64,000 nucleotides of DNA, taken from assembly GCF_028532725.1 (NCBI RefSeq), contig NZ_JAQKGU010000003.1, positions 310,001 through 374,000 on the forward strand, given 5' to 3'. The notes under the pieces were generated by a model. The model did no database searches and was not told the origin of the DNA. It saw nothing but the letters and a program-made list of their open reading frames with translations. The stretch comes from Desulfovibrio sp. Fe33. Its GTDB lineage: Bacteria > Desulfobacterota > Desulfovibrionia > Desulfovibrionales > Desulfovibrionaceae. The translations under genes were made by a program, and so were the position numbers. Positions 1-8,127 of this stretch are shown here, in pieces. Within the stretch, counting starts at the first letter, position 1; every line of letters starts with the position of its first letter.

Positions 1-166
1 CGGCCGAAGTCCCGAACACCCAAAGGGTCATCTCAAAGCAGCCGAGATAAAAAGCCGCCCGGGATTCACCCAACACGGTGACCATGGTCCGCACCGTGCC
101 GATAGTCAGCACCAGCACTTCGGCAAGGAAGACGAGCCCCCCGAGAAACAGCACATCCAAAGACAT
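1..166 (-). CDS. UPF0316/DUF2179-type membrane protein, 5' part only
   Basis: Only the first 55 codons are inside the window; the gene runs off the left edge. The reading starts MSLDVLFLGGLVFLAEVLV and continues through TIGTVRTMVTVLGE and a second hydrophobic stretch with a FE..LWVFG pattern. This resembles the N-terminus of the UPF0316 (DUF2179/DUF5698) family, multi-pass inner-membrane proteins of unknown function such as Bacillus YebE. A good Shine-Dalgarno (GAGGGG) lies 7 nt before the ATG. The family call rests on the N-terminal helices alone, so it is moderate. Confidence 0.55.
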   Translation of the reverse strand, partial: MSLDVLFLGGLVFLAEVLVLTIGTVRTMVTVLGESRAAFYLGCFEMTLWVFGTSA

Positions 167-432
167 GTTTTTCACCCCTCAAAGAAAATAGAGAGCGTCC
201 TCTAAAAACGATCACACACTGCGTCAAGCGAAAAAAACGCGGGAGGAAATAATGTCACAAACACGGCTTCCAGGCCCATTCCACGGGTATTACGACGGAG
301 CGCTCCGCCCTCTTCCTCTCCCATTCGCCAACCTTCCGTAAACAAAGGAAGACCTTCCTCGCAGGCAAAAGAAAAGAGTCCCATATATCCAACGCCCCGC
401 TTTCGCCGCAGAACGCACGTAACGAACCCCCT
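167..432. other. Intergenic region upstream of repeat copy A
   Basis: This is the non-coding stretch between the 5' end of the UPF0316 gene and the repeat core. No convincing gene was seen on either strand. The part from about 379 to 432 aligns loosely with the DNA just before the second repeat copy (about 7879-7934), including a shared run around TATATCC and a TTTCGC...AACGC block. The element may therefore extend some 55 nt further left than its well-conserved core. Confidence 0.5.
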
Positions 433-537
433 GCGCCGAAGGCGCTTACATGGGATGCAAGGGTGCGAACCCTTGCCCGCCGGAGGCGAAATCACCCGAC
501 TATCGCCGCGAAGCGGCTTTCAACACCTGATTTCCTT
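433..537 (+). repeat. 105-nt multi-hairpin intergenic repeat, copy A
   Basis: The segment is about 95% identical, without gaps, to 7935-8039 (5 differences in 105 nt). It holds four small hairpins: GCGCC-GAA-GGCGC (433-445), CAAGGGT-GCGA-ACCCTTG (458-475), CGCC-GGA-GGCG (478-488) and GCCGC-GAA-GCGGC (505-517). The differences from copy B lie outside the stems, except one that turns a U-A pair into a U-G pair when read on the plus strand. The ilvC terminator lies 31 nt downstream. It could be a structured RNA, or a REP/MITE-like element sitting between genes. No coding function is suggested. Confidence 0.75.
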
Positions 538-568
538 CTTCAGAGACTTAAACGATGAGTCCCAAAGA

Positions 569-600
569 AAAGGCCTCCGCACAACTGTGCGGAGGCCTTT
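569..600 (-). terminator. ilvC terminator
   Basis: A perfect inverted repeat (AAAGGCCTCCGCAC-AACT-GTGCGGAGGCCTTT) lies 22 nt after the ilvC stop. On the minus strand it is followed by a T-rich run (CCTTTTCTTT), typical of an intrinsic terminator. The plus-strand side is less T-rich but could also stop transcripts coming through the repeat. Confidence 0.85.
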
Positions 601-622
601 GTATGTCACAAGCGAAAGAGAG

Positions 623-1630
<1,008 letters not shown>

Positions 1631-1683
1631 TTATTTGCCCCCGTTGAGGGCGCAACAGCTTGAATTATATAAACATGCAAAAG

Positions 1684-1713
1684 ACCGGGCAAGGAGCGAA
1701 CTCCTGGCCCGGT
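1684..1713 (-). terminator. Hairpin between ilvN and ilvC, possible attenuator or processing site
   Basis: The outer stem ACCGGGC/GCCCGGT and inner stem AGGAG/CTCCT around a CGAA loop lie 18 nt after the ilvN stop. On the minus strand the hairpin is followed by CTTTTGCATGTTTAT, a weak T-tract. It could partly terminate transcription or stabilise the upstream mRNA, giving ilvC a different expression level from ilvBN. Confidence 0.55.
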
Positions 1714-1731
1714 GACTCGCCTGATTGCAAA

Positions 1732-2223
1732 TTATAGGTCGATCTGCATGGATCGTCGCATTGCGACGTTGCCGGTGCGGGCGATTTCCTTGATACCGAA
1801 ACGGGTGAGCAGGTTGATGATCGCGCTGATCTTTCCCTGGTCTCCCGTGACCTCAATGGTCAGTTCGTCAACGCTCACGTCTACAACCTTGCACCTGAAG
1901 ATGTCAACAATACGCAGGATCTCCGCCCGTTTTGAATCTTCGGCATTGACCTTGAGCAGGACCATTTCCCGTTCAACCGAATGCAGCTCGGTAAGATCCT
2001 TCACTTTAATGGTGGGGACCAATTTCCGGAGCTGCTTGACGATCTGCTCGATGATGGAGTCGTCGCCCTCGGCCACAATGGTCATGAGGGAGACCCCCTT
2101 TTCCAGGGTCGGGGCCACGTTCAGGGAGTAGATGTTGAAGCCGCGTCCGGAAAAGAGCCCGGCCACGCGGGACAGGACGCCCGGCTCGTTTTCAACCATT
2201 ACGGAAAGAGTGTGTTTGCTCAT
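1732..2223 (-). CDS. ilvN: Acetolactate synthase small (regulatory) subunit
   Basis: This is the regulatory partner of IlvB, which binds valine for feedback inhibition. It is about 163 residues: an N-terminal ACT domain (about 4-76, opening TLSVMVENEPGVLSRVAGLF) and the C-terminal ALS small-subunit domain. The ATG at 2223 is preferred because GGAGG lies 5 nt upstream; a GTG one codon earlier would leave only 2 nt. It starts 9 nt after the ilvB stop and is surely co-transcribed with it. Confidence 0.95.
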   Translation of the reverse strand: MSKHTLSVMVENEPGVLSRVAGLFSGRGFNIYSLNVAPTLEKGVSLMTIVAEGDDSIIEQIVKQLRKLVPTIKVKDLTELHSVEREMVLLKVNAEDSKRAEILRIVDIFRCKVVDVSVDELTIEVTGDQGKISAIINLLTRFGIKEIARTGNVAMRRSMQIDL

Positions 2224-2232
2224 CACGGCCTC

Positions 2233-3924
2233 CTAAACCAGCAGCATCTCGGTCAGCGACGCTCCGGCCGGGACCATGGGGTAGACATTTTCTTCTTTTT
2301 CCACGCGGATATCCACGATGACCGGCTTGTCCACCGCAAACGCCTCGCGCAAGGTCTTCTCGACGTCCTTCTTCTCGGTCACGCGATAGCCTGCGGCTCC
2401 GTAGGCCTCGGCCAGCTTGACGAAGTCGGGCTGGGCGTCCATGCAGGTGGCGCAGTAATTCTTGTCGTAGAAAAGCTCCTGCCACTGCCGGACCATGCCG
2501 AGATAACCGTTGTTGAGAATGACGATCTTGACCGGCAGTTTGTTGCACACGGCGGTCATCATCTCCTGGATGCACATCTGTATGGAGCCGTCCCCGGCGA
2601 TGTCGATGACCAGCTTGTCTGGGAAGGCCCTCTGCGCGCCCAGGGCCGCCGGAAAGCCGTATCCCATGGTGCCGAGACCGCCCGAGGTCAGCAATGTGTT
2701 GGGCCGGGTGTATTTGAAGAATTGGGCAGCCCACATCTGGTTCTGCCCCACTTCCGTGGCGATGATGGCGTCGCCCTTGGTTATTTCATAAATCTTTTCG
2801 ACCACGAACTGGGGCTTGATGCTGTCGGAGTCGTCCTTGTAGGTCAGCGGATGCTCCTTGGCCCAGCCCTGAACCATGTCCACCCAGGGCTTATGGTCGG
2901 CAGCCCAGTCGAATTCGTCCAGCGTGCCCTCGGTCTCCGCCTTGAGAGAAGCCAGGGCGGGCTTGCAGTCCGCCACCAGGGGCACATGGACCGAGACGTT
3001 TTTCTGGATGGAGGTCGGGTCAACGTCAATATGCACGATTGTCGCGTTGGGCGCGAAGGTGTCCACCTTGCCGGTGACGCGGTCGTCGAACCGCGCGCCC
3101 ACTGCCAGGAGCAGATCACAGTTGTTCACGGCCATGTTGGCCGCATAGGTGCCGTGCATACCGAGCATACCGAGAAAGAGCTCATCGTCGCCCGGAAACG
3201 CGCCCAGGCCCATGAGGGTGGACGTCACCGGAATGTGGAGCGTCTGGCCCAGCCAGGTGAGGTCTTCGTGGGAGCCGGAGGTTATCACTCCGCCGCCGGA
3301 ATAGATCAACGGCCGTTTGGCCTTCTTGAGGAGTTTGACCACCTTGCGGATCTGGCCGATGTGCGGCTTCCGGGTCGGTTTGTAGCTGCGCATGGACACG
3401 CTGTCCGGGTACTCGAACTCGGCCACCTGCTGCTGAATGTCCTTGGGCAGGTCCACCAGCACCGGGCCGGGACGTCCTAAGCGGGCCAGATAGAACGCCT
3501 GCTTGACGGTCCGGGCCAGGTCCTCGATGTCCTGCACCAGGTAGTTGTGTTTTGTGCAGGGCCGGGTGATCCCGACGATGTCCACTTCCTGGAATGCGTC
3601 ATTGCCGATCAGGGCCCGGGGCACCTGACCGGTAAAAATGACGACCGGAATGGAATCGGCGTAAGCCGTGGCGATTCCGGTCACGGTATTGGTGGCGCCG
3701 GGGCCTGAGGTGACTAGGCATACCCCTACCCGGCCGGTGGCGCGGGCATATCCGTCGGCGGCGTGAATGGCCCCCTGCTCGTGACGCACCAGAATGTGCT
3801 CCACGGACGAATTGGGAATCTCGTCATAAATGTCGATCACGGCTCCCCCGGGGAAACCGAACATGACATCAACACCTTCCTCTTCCAGACACTTCAACAG
3901 AATCTGGGCCCCGGTCAATTTCAT
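2233..3924 (-). CDS. ilvB: Acetolactate synthase large (catalytic) subunit
   Basis: This thiamine-diphosphate enzyme condenses two pyruvates, or pyruvate plus 2-ketobutyrate, in the first shared step of branched-chain amino acid synthesis. The 563 residues show the usual three domains. The catalytic glutamate is E49 in [15 protein letters not shown]. The ThDP-binding motif begins IAGDGS and ends about 30 residues later at NN. The central FAD/Rossmann-type domain includes [11 protein letters not shown]. An SD (GGAGG) overlaps the end of the upstream DUF465 gene, only 3 nt away, so translation may be coupled. Confidence 0.97.
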   Translation of the reverse strand: MKLTGAQILLKCLEEEGVDVMFGFPGGAVIDIYDEIPNSSVEHILVRHEQGAIHAADGYARATGRVGVCLVTSGPGATNTVTGIATAYADSIPVVIFTGQVPRALIGNDAFQEVDIVGITRPCTKHNYLVQDIEDLARTVKQAFYLARLGRPGPVLVDLPKDIQQQVAEFEYPDSVSMRSYKPTRKPHIGQIRKVVKLLKKAKRPLIYSGGGVITSGSHEDLTWLGQTLHIPVTSTLMGLGAFPGDDELFLGMLGMHGTYAANMAVNNCDLLLAVGARFDDRVTGKVDTFAPNATIVHIDVDPTSIQKNVSVHVPLVADCKPALASLKAETEGTLDEFDWAADHKPWVDMVQGWAKEHPLTYKDDSDSIKPQFVVEKIYEITKGDAIIATEVGQNQMWAAQFFKYTRPNTLLTSGGLGTMGYGFPAALGAQRAFPDKLVIDIAGDGSIQMCIQEMMTAVCNKLPVKIVILNNGYLGMVRQWQELFYDKNYCATCMDAQPDFVKLAEAYGAAGYRVTEKKDVEKTLREAFAVDKPVIVDIRVEKEENVYPMVPAGASLTEMLLV

Positions 3925-3927
3925 CGG

Positions 3928-4158
3928 CTATGCCTCCAATTTGCGATATTTGTCGAGCAGAGCCAGCAAGGTCGTCTTGCCCGCCAGCTTCTTCTTTTTG
4001 AGCTCCTTCACTTCCTGCATTTCAGTAGGAGACAGGTAGGCCTTGGACTCAAGCTTATCCAGCATTTTTTCGTAATTGTTATGTTGATCCCACAGAGCCT
4101 TGAGTTGCGAATCTTCGGCCCCGTACTTCTCAATGAGTTCAAGGTCTTTGGCTTCCAT
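3928..4158 (-). CDS. YdcH/DUF465 family small coiled-coil protein
   Basis: This 76-residue charged protein has the DUF465 pattern: a short N-terminal helix, then YLSPTEMQEVKELKKKKLAGK, with K-rich helices and LLDKYRK at the end. The family is widespread in proteobacteria and of unknown function. It lies between the DUF167 gene and ilvB, and its stop codon is within the ilvB ribosome-binding region. An SD (AAGGAG) precedes the ATG. Confidence 0.8.
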   Translation of the reverse strand: MEAKDLELIEKYGAEDSQLKALWDQHNNYEKMLDKLESKAYLSPTEMQEVKELKKKKLAGKTTLLALLDKYRKLEA

Positions 4159-4178
4159 GTGTTGCTCCTTTTTACAGG

Positions 4179-4487
4179 TTAACGCGGTGACTCGCCTGGA
4201 AGAAGACTTCCCCAGTCCGGCTCTCCCGCAATATTAAGGGCCAGGTGCTTTTTCCGGCTGGAGTGGCCGGAGGCGATCTCCACCTGACTTTTTTTCAACC
4301 GCAACAACCTGGCGATGAATTCGACCAACCCCTTGTTGGCCTTGTTGTCCACCGCCGGTGCCCTAAGGCGAACTTTCAGGCACCCCTGGTACACGCCGGC
4401 GATCTCGTCCTTTCTTGCGCCCGGTTGGGCCCAAACGTCGAGGGACCACCCCGACTCCCGCCTTGAAACGAACTCCGGCCTTGAAAT
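4179..4487 (-). CDS. DUF167/YggU family protein, probable AUU start
   Basis: The conserved DUF167 core is present: VWAQPGARKDEIAGVYQG, then LKVRLRAPAVDNKANKGL and a KKSQVEIASGHSSRKK motif. Function is unknown. The first ordinary start codon in frame is a GTG at 4394, which would cut off the conserved QPGAR strand. Between an in-frame TGA and that GTG there is no ATG, GTG, TTG or CTG. An ATT at 4487 has GGAG 6 nt upstream, lies 10 nt after the divIVA stop, and gives 102 residues, the normal family length. I therefore place the start there. A sequencing frameshift is the alternative. Confidence 0.7.
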   Translation of the reverse strand: MSRPEFVSRRESGWSLDVWAQPGARKDEIAGVYQGCLKVRLRAPAVDNKANKGLVEFIARLLRLKKSQVEIASGHSSRKKHLALNIAGEPDWGSLLPGESPR

Positions 4488-4497
4488 ACGATTCTCC

Positions 4498-5001
4498 CTA
4501 TTCGACCTTCTTCAGGTACTTGAGCTTGGACTCGATCTCCTCGACCTTGTCCCTTTCAGGATCGCTGTGCTCAAGCATTTCAAGATGCGCGTTGAGCATC
4601 CCCTTGAGCTGGACCTCGAACTGGGTGCGGGTCCGCTTCAGGGACTCTATCTCCTCATGGATATGAGCCAGGCGGTTGTGCCCCTTGCGCACGGTTTCGT
4701 CCGCCTTGGCGCGCGCCTCGTCCAGAATGAGCCGCGCCTCGCGACCGGCCGCGACCTTGAGATCGTCGACCATCTTCTGAGTGGACATGAGCGTGTCGCG
4801 CAGGGTCTCGTCGCGCTGGCGGTACTCCTTGAGGGAACTTTCCAGCCGCTTGATCTTCACGCGCATGGCCTTCTGCATGTCGGCCGCGTCGCCCAGGACT
4901 TCGGCCAGCTCAAGCATGAACTGGTCGACCTCGGCGCGCGAATAGCCGAGCAGGCCCCGCGAGAACTGTTTGTTGAGCAAATCGATCTTGGAAACCGTCA
5001 C
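4498..5001 (-). CDS. DivIVA-domain coiled-coil protein
   Basis: The 167-residue protein begins SKIDLLNKQFSRGLLGYSRAEVDQFM, the DivIVA/GpsB N-terminal lipid-binding signature. The rest is long charged helices typical of coiled coil. DivIVA proteins mark curved membrane at poles or septa; in Gram-negative delta-type bacteria their role is poorly known. Two GTG codons are adjacent (5004 and 5001); the second is favoured because AGGAGG is 6 nt upstream. It lies 23 nt after yggT, and the YggT-DivIVA pairing recalls the Gram-positive division cluster. Confidence 0.85.
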   Translation of the reverse strand: MTVSKIDLLNKQFSRGLLGYSRAEVDQFMLELAEVLGDAADMQKAMRVKIKRLESSLKEYRQRDETLRDTLMSTQKMVDDLKVAAGREARLILDEARAKADETVRKGHNRLAHIHEEIESLKRTRTQFEVQLKGMLNAHLEMLEHSDPERDKVEEIESKLKYLKKVE

Positions 5002-5024
5002 CACAGTCCTCCTTGGTCAAAGGG

Positions 5025-5333
5025 CTACATGGACATCCCGGAGCCCATGGAATAGGCCAATCGCAGGAGGTTCCCCACCACCACGATCTGGCAGACCTTG
5101 ATGGCCAGCAGCACCACGATGGGGGAAAGGTCGAAACCGCCGACAACGGCGAACGGAATCCAACTGCGAATCTTGTAGAAAACAGGCTCGGTCACGCCGC
5201 GCAGAAAACGCACGACGGGGTTGTACGGGTCCGGATTCACCCAGGACAGGAGCGCAGATATGATGACGACCCAGAAGTAGGCAGAGAGAACGATGTCGAG
5301 AACTGTAGCAATTGCTTGGACAATCAAGTCCAT
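5025..5333 (-). CDS. YggT family integral membrane protein
   Basis: About 102 residues with two hydrophobic segments, each containing the YggT pattern: IVLSAYFWVVIISALLSWVNP, then NPVVRFLRGVTEPVFYKIRSWIP, then a second helix. YggT proteins are small inner-membrane proteins linked to osmotic shock or division, without a defined activity. The ATG at 5333 is chosen because GGAGG is 4 nt upstream. It is the first gene of the run that includes divIVA. Confidence 0.85.
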   Translation of the reverse strand: MDLIVQAIATVLDIVLSAYFWVVIISALLSWVNPDPYNPVVRFLRGVTEPVFYKIRSWIPFAVVGGFDLSPIVVLLAIKVCQIVVVGNLLRLAYSMGSGMSM

Positions 5334-5350
5334 GAGGCCTCCAAACGACG

Positions 5351-5365
5351 CGGTGCCAAGCACCG
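5351..5365. promoter_or_regulatory. Short perfect hairpin or operator-like palindrome
   Basis: CGGTGC-CAA-GCACCG lies 17 nt upstream of the yggT start codon, between the HAD gene and yggT. It has no T-tract, so it is more likely a protein-binding or mRNA 5' structure than a terminator. No family assignment is possible. Confidence 0.3.
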
Positions 5366-5418
5366 GTGATTAGTATCAATGTTGGTAATTTCGCATACGG
5401 GAATGCAAGAATCAAGTC

Positions 5419-6099
5419 CTAAAACGCGGGGGCGCACCCTTTATAGCAGCGTTGCATGGCCGCCCGGATGGCCCAGAAATTCTCAACGTGCACATCGGCC
5501 TCAAGGCCCTGGTCGCGATATGCCCAGAAACGCACCCCCGCCGCCTGCGCGGCCCGCTGGTCCACCACGGAGTCGCCGATGTAGGCCACTTCGTCCGGAC
5601 GCACACCGTGTTCCTGCATGATCCGGAACAGCCCCTCGGGATGCGGCTTGGGCTTGCTGACCTTGCAGGAAGTGATGACCGGGTGGAAGAATCCCTCCAG
5701 ATCCGTAAGCTTGAGGACCAAATCCATGGACGAGCCCCGGCTGGTGTTCACGGCCAGACCGAACCCGGCCGAGCGGAGCCAGCTCAAGAACTCGCGGATG
5801 CCCTCCGAACGCTTAAAGTACGGGGCCAAGGACGCCTGGTTCATGGTCGCGCCGATCTGGAAAGCCCGCTCAAGCTTGTCGGCGGGAACGATATGGCGCA
5901 CGGCTTCTTCGTGGGTGCGCGTGTGCACATAATACTTCTCGGCCTCGGTCATGGGCGGCAGCCCCAGCTCGCGCCGGATGGTGCCGTAATAGACCATATT
6001 GGCCTCATAGGAATCGATCAGCACCCCGTCATTGTCGAAGACAACGGTCTTGACGCCCTCGATCAGGCGGGGGTTCATCAATGGGTTGGCTATCGCCAT
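5419..6099 (-). CDS. HAD-family hydrolase, phosphoglycolate-phosphatase-like
   Basis: All four HAD motifs are present in 226 residues: motif I FDNDGVLID (nucleophile Asp), motif II NTSRGSS, motif III around the lysines of SKPKPHPE, and motif IV GDSVVDQRAA. A helical cap lies between motifs I and II, as in the Gph-like subfamily that removes phosphate from small metabolites such as 2-phosphoglycolate. The substrate cannot be told from sequence. An SD (CGGAG) is 6 nt before the ATG. The gene begins 15 nt after the unknown gene upstream, so the two are probably co-transcribed. Confidence 0.85.
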   Translation of the reverse strand: MAIANPLMNPRLIEGVKTVVFDNDGVLIDSYEANMVYYGTIRRELGLPPMTEAEKYYVHTRTHEEAVRHIVPADKLERAFQIGATMNQASLAPYFKRSEGIREFLSWLRSAGFGLAVNTSRGSSMDLVLKLTDLEGFFHPVITSCKVSKPKPHPEGLFRIMQEHGVRPDEVAYIGDSVVDQRAAQAAGVRFWAYRDQGLEADVHVENFWAIRAAMQRCYKGCAPAF

Positions 6100-6114
6100 G
6101 TATCACTCCGAAAT

Positions 6115-6897
6115 CTATTTGAGAATTGCGACGGTCAGTTCCTTCAAGGCCGCAGGCATCCCCTTGGGCTCGCTGCGGCGGCAGCCAAACCGCCAGGCCG
6201 GGGCCGTGGCCCGCAGGAGTCCGTCCTCCCCTTCCTCGAAGGCGATGCCGAACTCTTCCCAAACCTCGAATATCTCGGGATCGGCGCAGACCAGCTCGGC
6301 GTCCCCGGGGATGAAGGCGGGCAAAGCCTCGATCACCCGCTGCCAGGGCAACTGGATTTCCTGGCCGGCGGACGCGCCCCCGGTGTGGCTTAAAGTCTCG
6401 CCCAAAGCGGTCTCCCGCTCACCAAGGCTGTCTTCCTCGTCCACCCCGATAGTCCGGTCCATGGAGTCCCAATGGTCCTTGATCCCCTCTTCGAGCCCGA
6501 CCAGTTCCAGGATGCGCTCTTCAAAGGACCAAGCCAGAAGCAGCACGAACTGGGCCTTGGAACGGGCGTCACGCTCTTCACGCTCCGCCTTCGATCCCTG
6601 CCCGTCATCGAACTGGCGGGTCAACTGGGCCTGGATGGACATGGACGAGCCCTCGTAGAAATCGTCGGAGGTCAAGGCTCCGAAATAGGCCATTTCACTG
6701 GGGTCCTTGAACTGCTCTCCAAAATTGATGCAGTCCTTGATGAGCGACCGCGCCGTCTTCGGATCAAGGGGCAGCCCTTCGGGCCGAAATGCGTGGTGAT
6801 CGGCCTCGTCGGTCAGGCCGGGATCGAAAAAGGTCAGTCCGTCGAGGTCGTCGCCCGACCACAATTCGGGATGCATGTAGGGAAAAGCCAGCAGCAT
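6115..6897 (-). CDS. Conserved hypothetical protein, acidic, 260 aa
   Basis: The protein is not recognised. It is soluble and acidic, without signal peptide or membrane segment. It starts MLLAFPYMHPELW, has a helical middle (EERDARSKAQFVLLLAWSFEERILEL) and ends with a basic stretch near FGCRRSEPKGMPAAL. The ATG at 6897 is preferred, with TAAGGAG about 10 nt upstream overlapping the stop of the Cys-rich gene, so the two are probably translated from one message. It may act with that protein. Confidence 0.7.
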   Translation of the reverse strand: MLLAFPYMHPELWSGDDLDGLTFFDPGLTDEADHHAFRPEGLPLDPKTARSLIKDCINFGEQFKDPSEMAYFGALTSDDFYEGSSMSIQAQLTRQFDDGQGSKAEREERDARSKAQFVLLLAWSFEERILELVGLEEGIKDHWDSMDRTIGVDEEDSLGERETALGETLSHTGGASAGQEIQLPWQRVIEALPAFIPGDAELVCADPEIFEVWEEFGIAFEEGEDGLLRATAPAWRFGCRRSEPKGMPAALKELTVAILK

Positions 6898-6911
6898 GAT
6901 GCGCAATCTCC

Positions 6912-7289
6912 TTAGCTCTGTTCGTCGGTGTTCAGACCGTAATGGCGGCACCGCCCGTTACATCGGGGCAGCCCCATGACGCAGACCCCGTCCAGATGGT
7001 GGCCGCAACCCGGCGCGTCCGTGCCGGGCCTGTAGGTGTACATCCCACAGTGGAACGTGTCCCGGGCCATCCGCTGGAATTGGCGTCCCCAGAGGTCGGG
7101 GGCCGCGTCCTCGGCCACGCCGAAGAATTCGGCGCGCCGCAAAAAATCGTCGAAGGAAGACTCCCACCGGGCCGTAACCTGGCAGCGCCATGACTTCGTG
7201 TATCCGGGATTGAGCCACTCCTCGTAAAGGCAGCGGCCATTGAGATGATGCCGACAGTCCGTGCCCGGCAACCGGGAAATTCTGCTCAT
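6912..7289 (-). CDS. Small Cys/His-rich hypothetical protein with duplicated motif
   Basis: The 125-residue protein is not recognised as a named family. Two copies of a C-x-H-H-L-(N/D)-G-x-C motif are visible: CRHHLNGRC near the N-terminus and CGHHLDGVC near residue 100. A CNGRCRHYG segment follows close to the end. The Cys/His spacing suggests metal binding (zinc or an Fe-S centre). The ATG at 7289 is a better start than the upstream in-frame codons because the motif-bearing part begins just after it. It is the first gene of a leftward run with the 260-aa unknown and the HAD phosphatase. Confidence 0.65.
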   Translation of the reverse strand: MSRISRLPGTDCRHHLNGRCLYEEWLNPGYTKSWRCQVTARWESSFDDFLRRAEFFGVAEDAAPDLWGRQFQRMARDTFHCGMYTYRPGTDAPGCGHHLDGVCVMGLPRCNGRCRHYGLNTDEQS

Positions 7290-7454
7290 CCGTACCCTTG
7301 ATTCAGTGCGTGCGAAATCTTCGGAGCCGTGACCGGCCGGTCTTCCTGCGCCAATGGGGATCATGTAAGGCCCGAGCATTCAATTGTAAAGTCAAACCGG
7401 CCTTTTCCCGGCCGCGACACGGCCGGACCATATCGGGGAAATGATCCGCCGTCC

Positions 7455-7483
7455 TTGACTGGGCAATGAGGCGGGTGTATAGC
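7455..7483 (+). promoter_or_regulatory. Sigma-70-type promoter for tatA
   Basis: TTGACT and TATAGC are separated by exactly 17 nt, 48 nt before the tatA ATG. This is a close match to the vegetative consensus (TTGACA/TATAAT) and faces tatA. Confidence 0.65.
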
Positions 7484-7530
7484 CCTAACACAAATAATCG
7501 CGAAGTCATTCACGCAATTGGAGGCAATAT

Positions 7531-7734
7531 ATGATTGGCGGATTCGGCGTTTGGGAACTCTTGATTATCCTCGTTATTGTCCTGGTCATTTTCGGCGCGA
7601 AAAAGCTTCCGGAAATCGGCGGCGGCATCGGCAAAGCCATCAGCAACTTCAAAAAGGCCACCAGCGAGCCTGACGAAATCGACGTGACCCCCAAATCCTC
7701 CACCTCCGAAGAAGAGAAGAAGAAGGACAGCTAG
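7531..7734 (+). CDS. tatA: Sec-independent protein translocase subunit TatA
   Basis: TatA forms the pore-like assembly of the twin-arginine pathway, which exports folded, often cofactor-bearing, proteins. The 67 residues show one N-terminal membrane helix (about 7-22), the hinge and amphipathic helix with the [17 protein letters not shown] signature, and a short acidic/lysine-rich tail. An SD (GGAGG) lies 6 nt before the ATG. It is monocistronic, with its own promoter and terminator; tatB/tatC are not in the window. Confidence 0.95.
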   Translation: MIGGFGVWELLIILVIVLVIFGAKKLPEIGGGIGKAISNFKKATSEPDEIDVTPKSSTSEEEKKKDS

Positions 7735-7761
7735 ACACTGCCCTAATCACATAGCTTTTCC

Positions 7762-7795
7762 GGCCCGCCTGCAAACGCAGTCGGGCCTTTTTATT
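7762..7795 (+). terminator. tatA terminator
   Basis: GGCCCG-CCTGC-AAAC-GCAGT-CGGGCC followed by TTTTTATTT, 27 nt after the tatA stop: a standard intrinsic terminator. Confidence 0.85.
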
Positions 7796-7934
7796 TCCCT
7801 GGCCCTTCCTTTATTCTCAACTCCTTTAATGCCCAAATACCCCGGCGCACGATCAGCCCAAATACTCTCCCCCAAAAAAAGACCTATATATCCCCCCCCT
7901 TTCGCAGCAAAACGCTGCCAAACCCCAAAAGCCC

Positions 7935-8039
7935 GCGCCGAAGGCGCATACAAGGGATGCAAGGGTGCGAGCCCTTGCCCGCCGGAGGCGAAATCACCCG
8001 ACTATTGCCGCGAAGCGGCTTTCACCACCTGATTTCCTT
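7935..8039 (+). repeat. 105-nt multi-hairpin intergenic repeat, copy B
   Basis: This is the second copy of the element at 433-537, same length and about 95% identical. The hairpins GCGCC-GAA-GGCGC, CAAGGGT-GCGA-GCCCTTG, CGCC-GGA-GGCG and GCCGC-GAA-GCGGC are all kept. It lies in the 392-nt gap between tatA and the phosphatidyltransferase gene. Another hairpin terminator starts about 30 nt downstream, as with copy A. The rest of the gap (7796-7934) shows no gene. Confidence 0.75.
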
Positions 8040-8066
8040 ACCACAAGCTAAAGGGGTATCCCCCCC

Positions 8067-8095
8067 AAAAAAAAGGGAAGCTCAACGAGCCTCCC
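8067..8095 (-). terminator. Terminator of the phosphatidyltransferase operon
   Basis: On the minus strand, GGGAGGCTC-GTT-GAGCTTCCC (one mismatch) is followed by eight T residues, 33 nt after the stop codon at 8128. It is a strong intrinsic terminator. Confidence 0.85.
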
Positions 8096-8127
8096 TCTTT
8101 CCTTTCCTCTGTCCACCCAACGATCTG

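Noticed and set aside
202-495. A 97-codon minus-strand frame in the gap before ilvC
   Set aside because: It crosses the repeat hairpins, has no good SD and no recognisable protein pattern.
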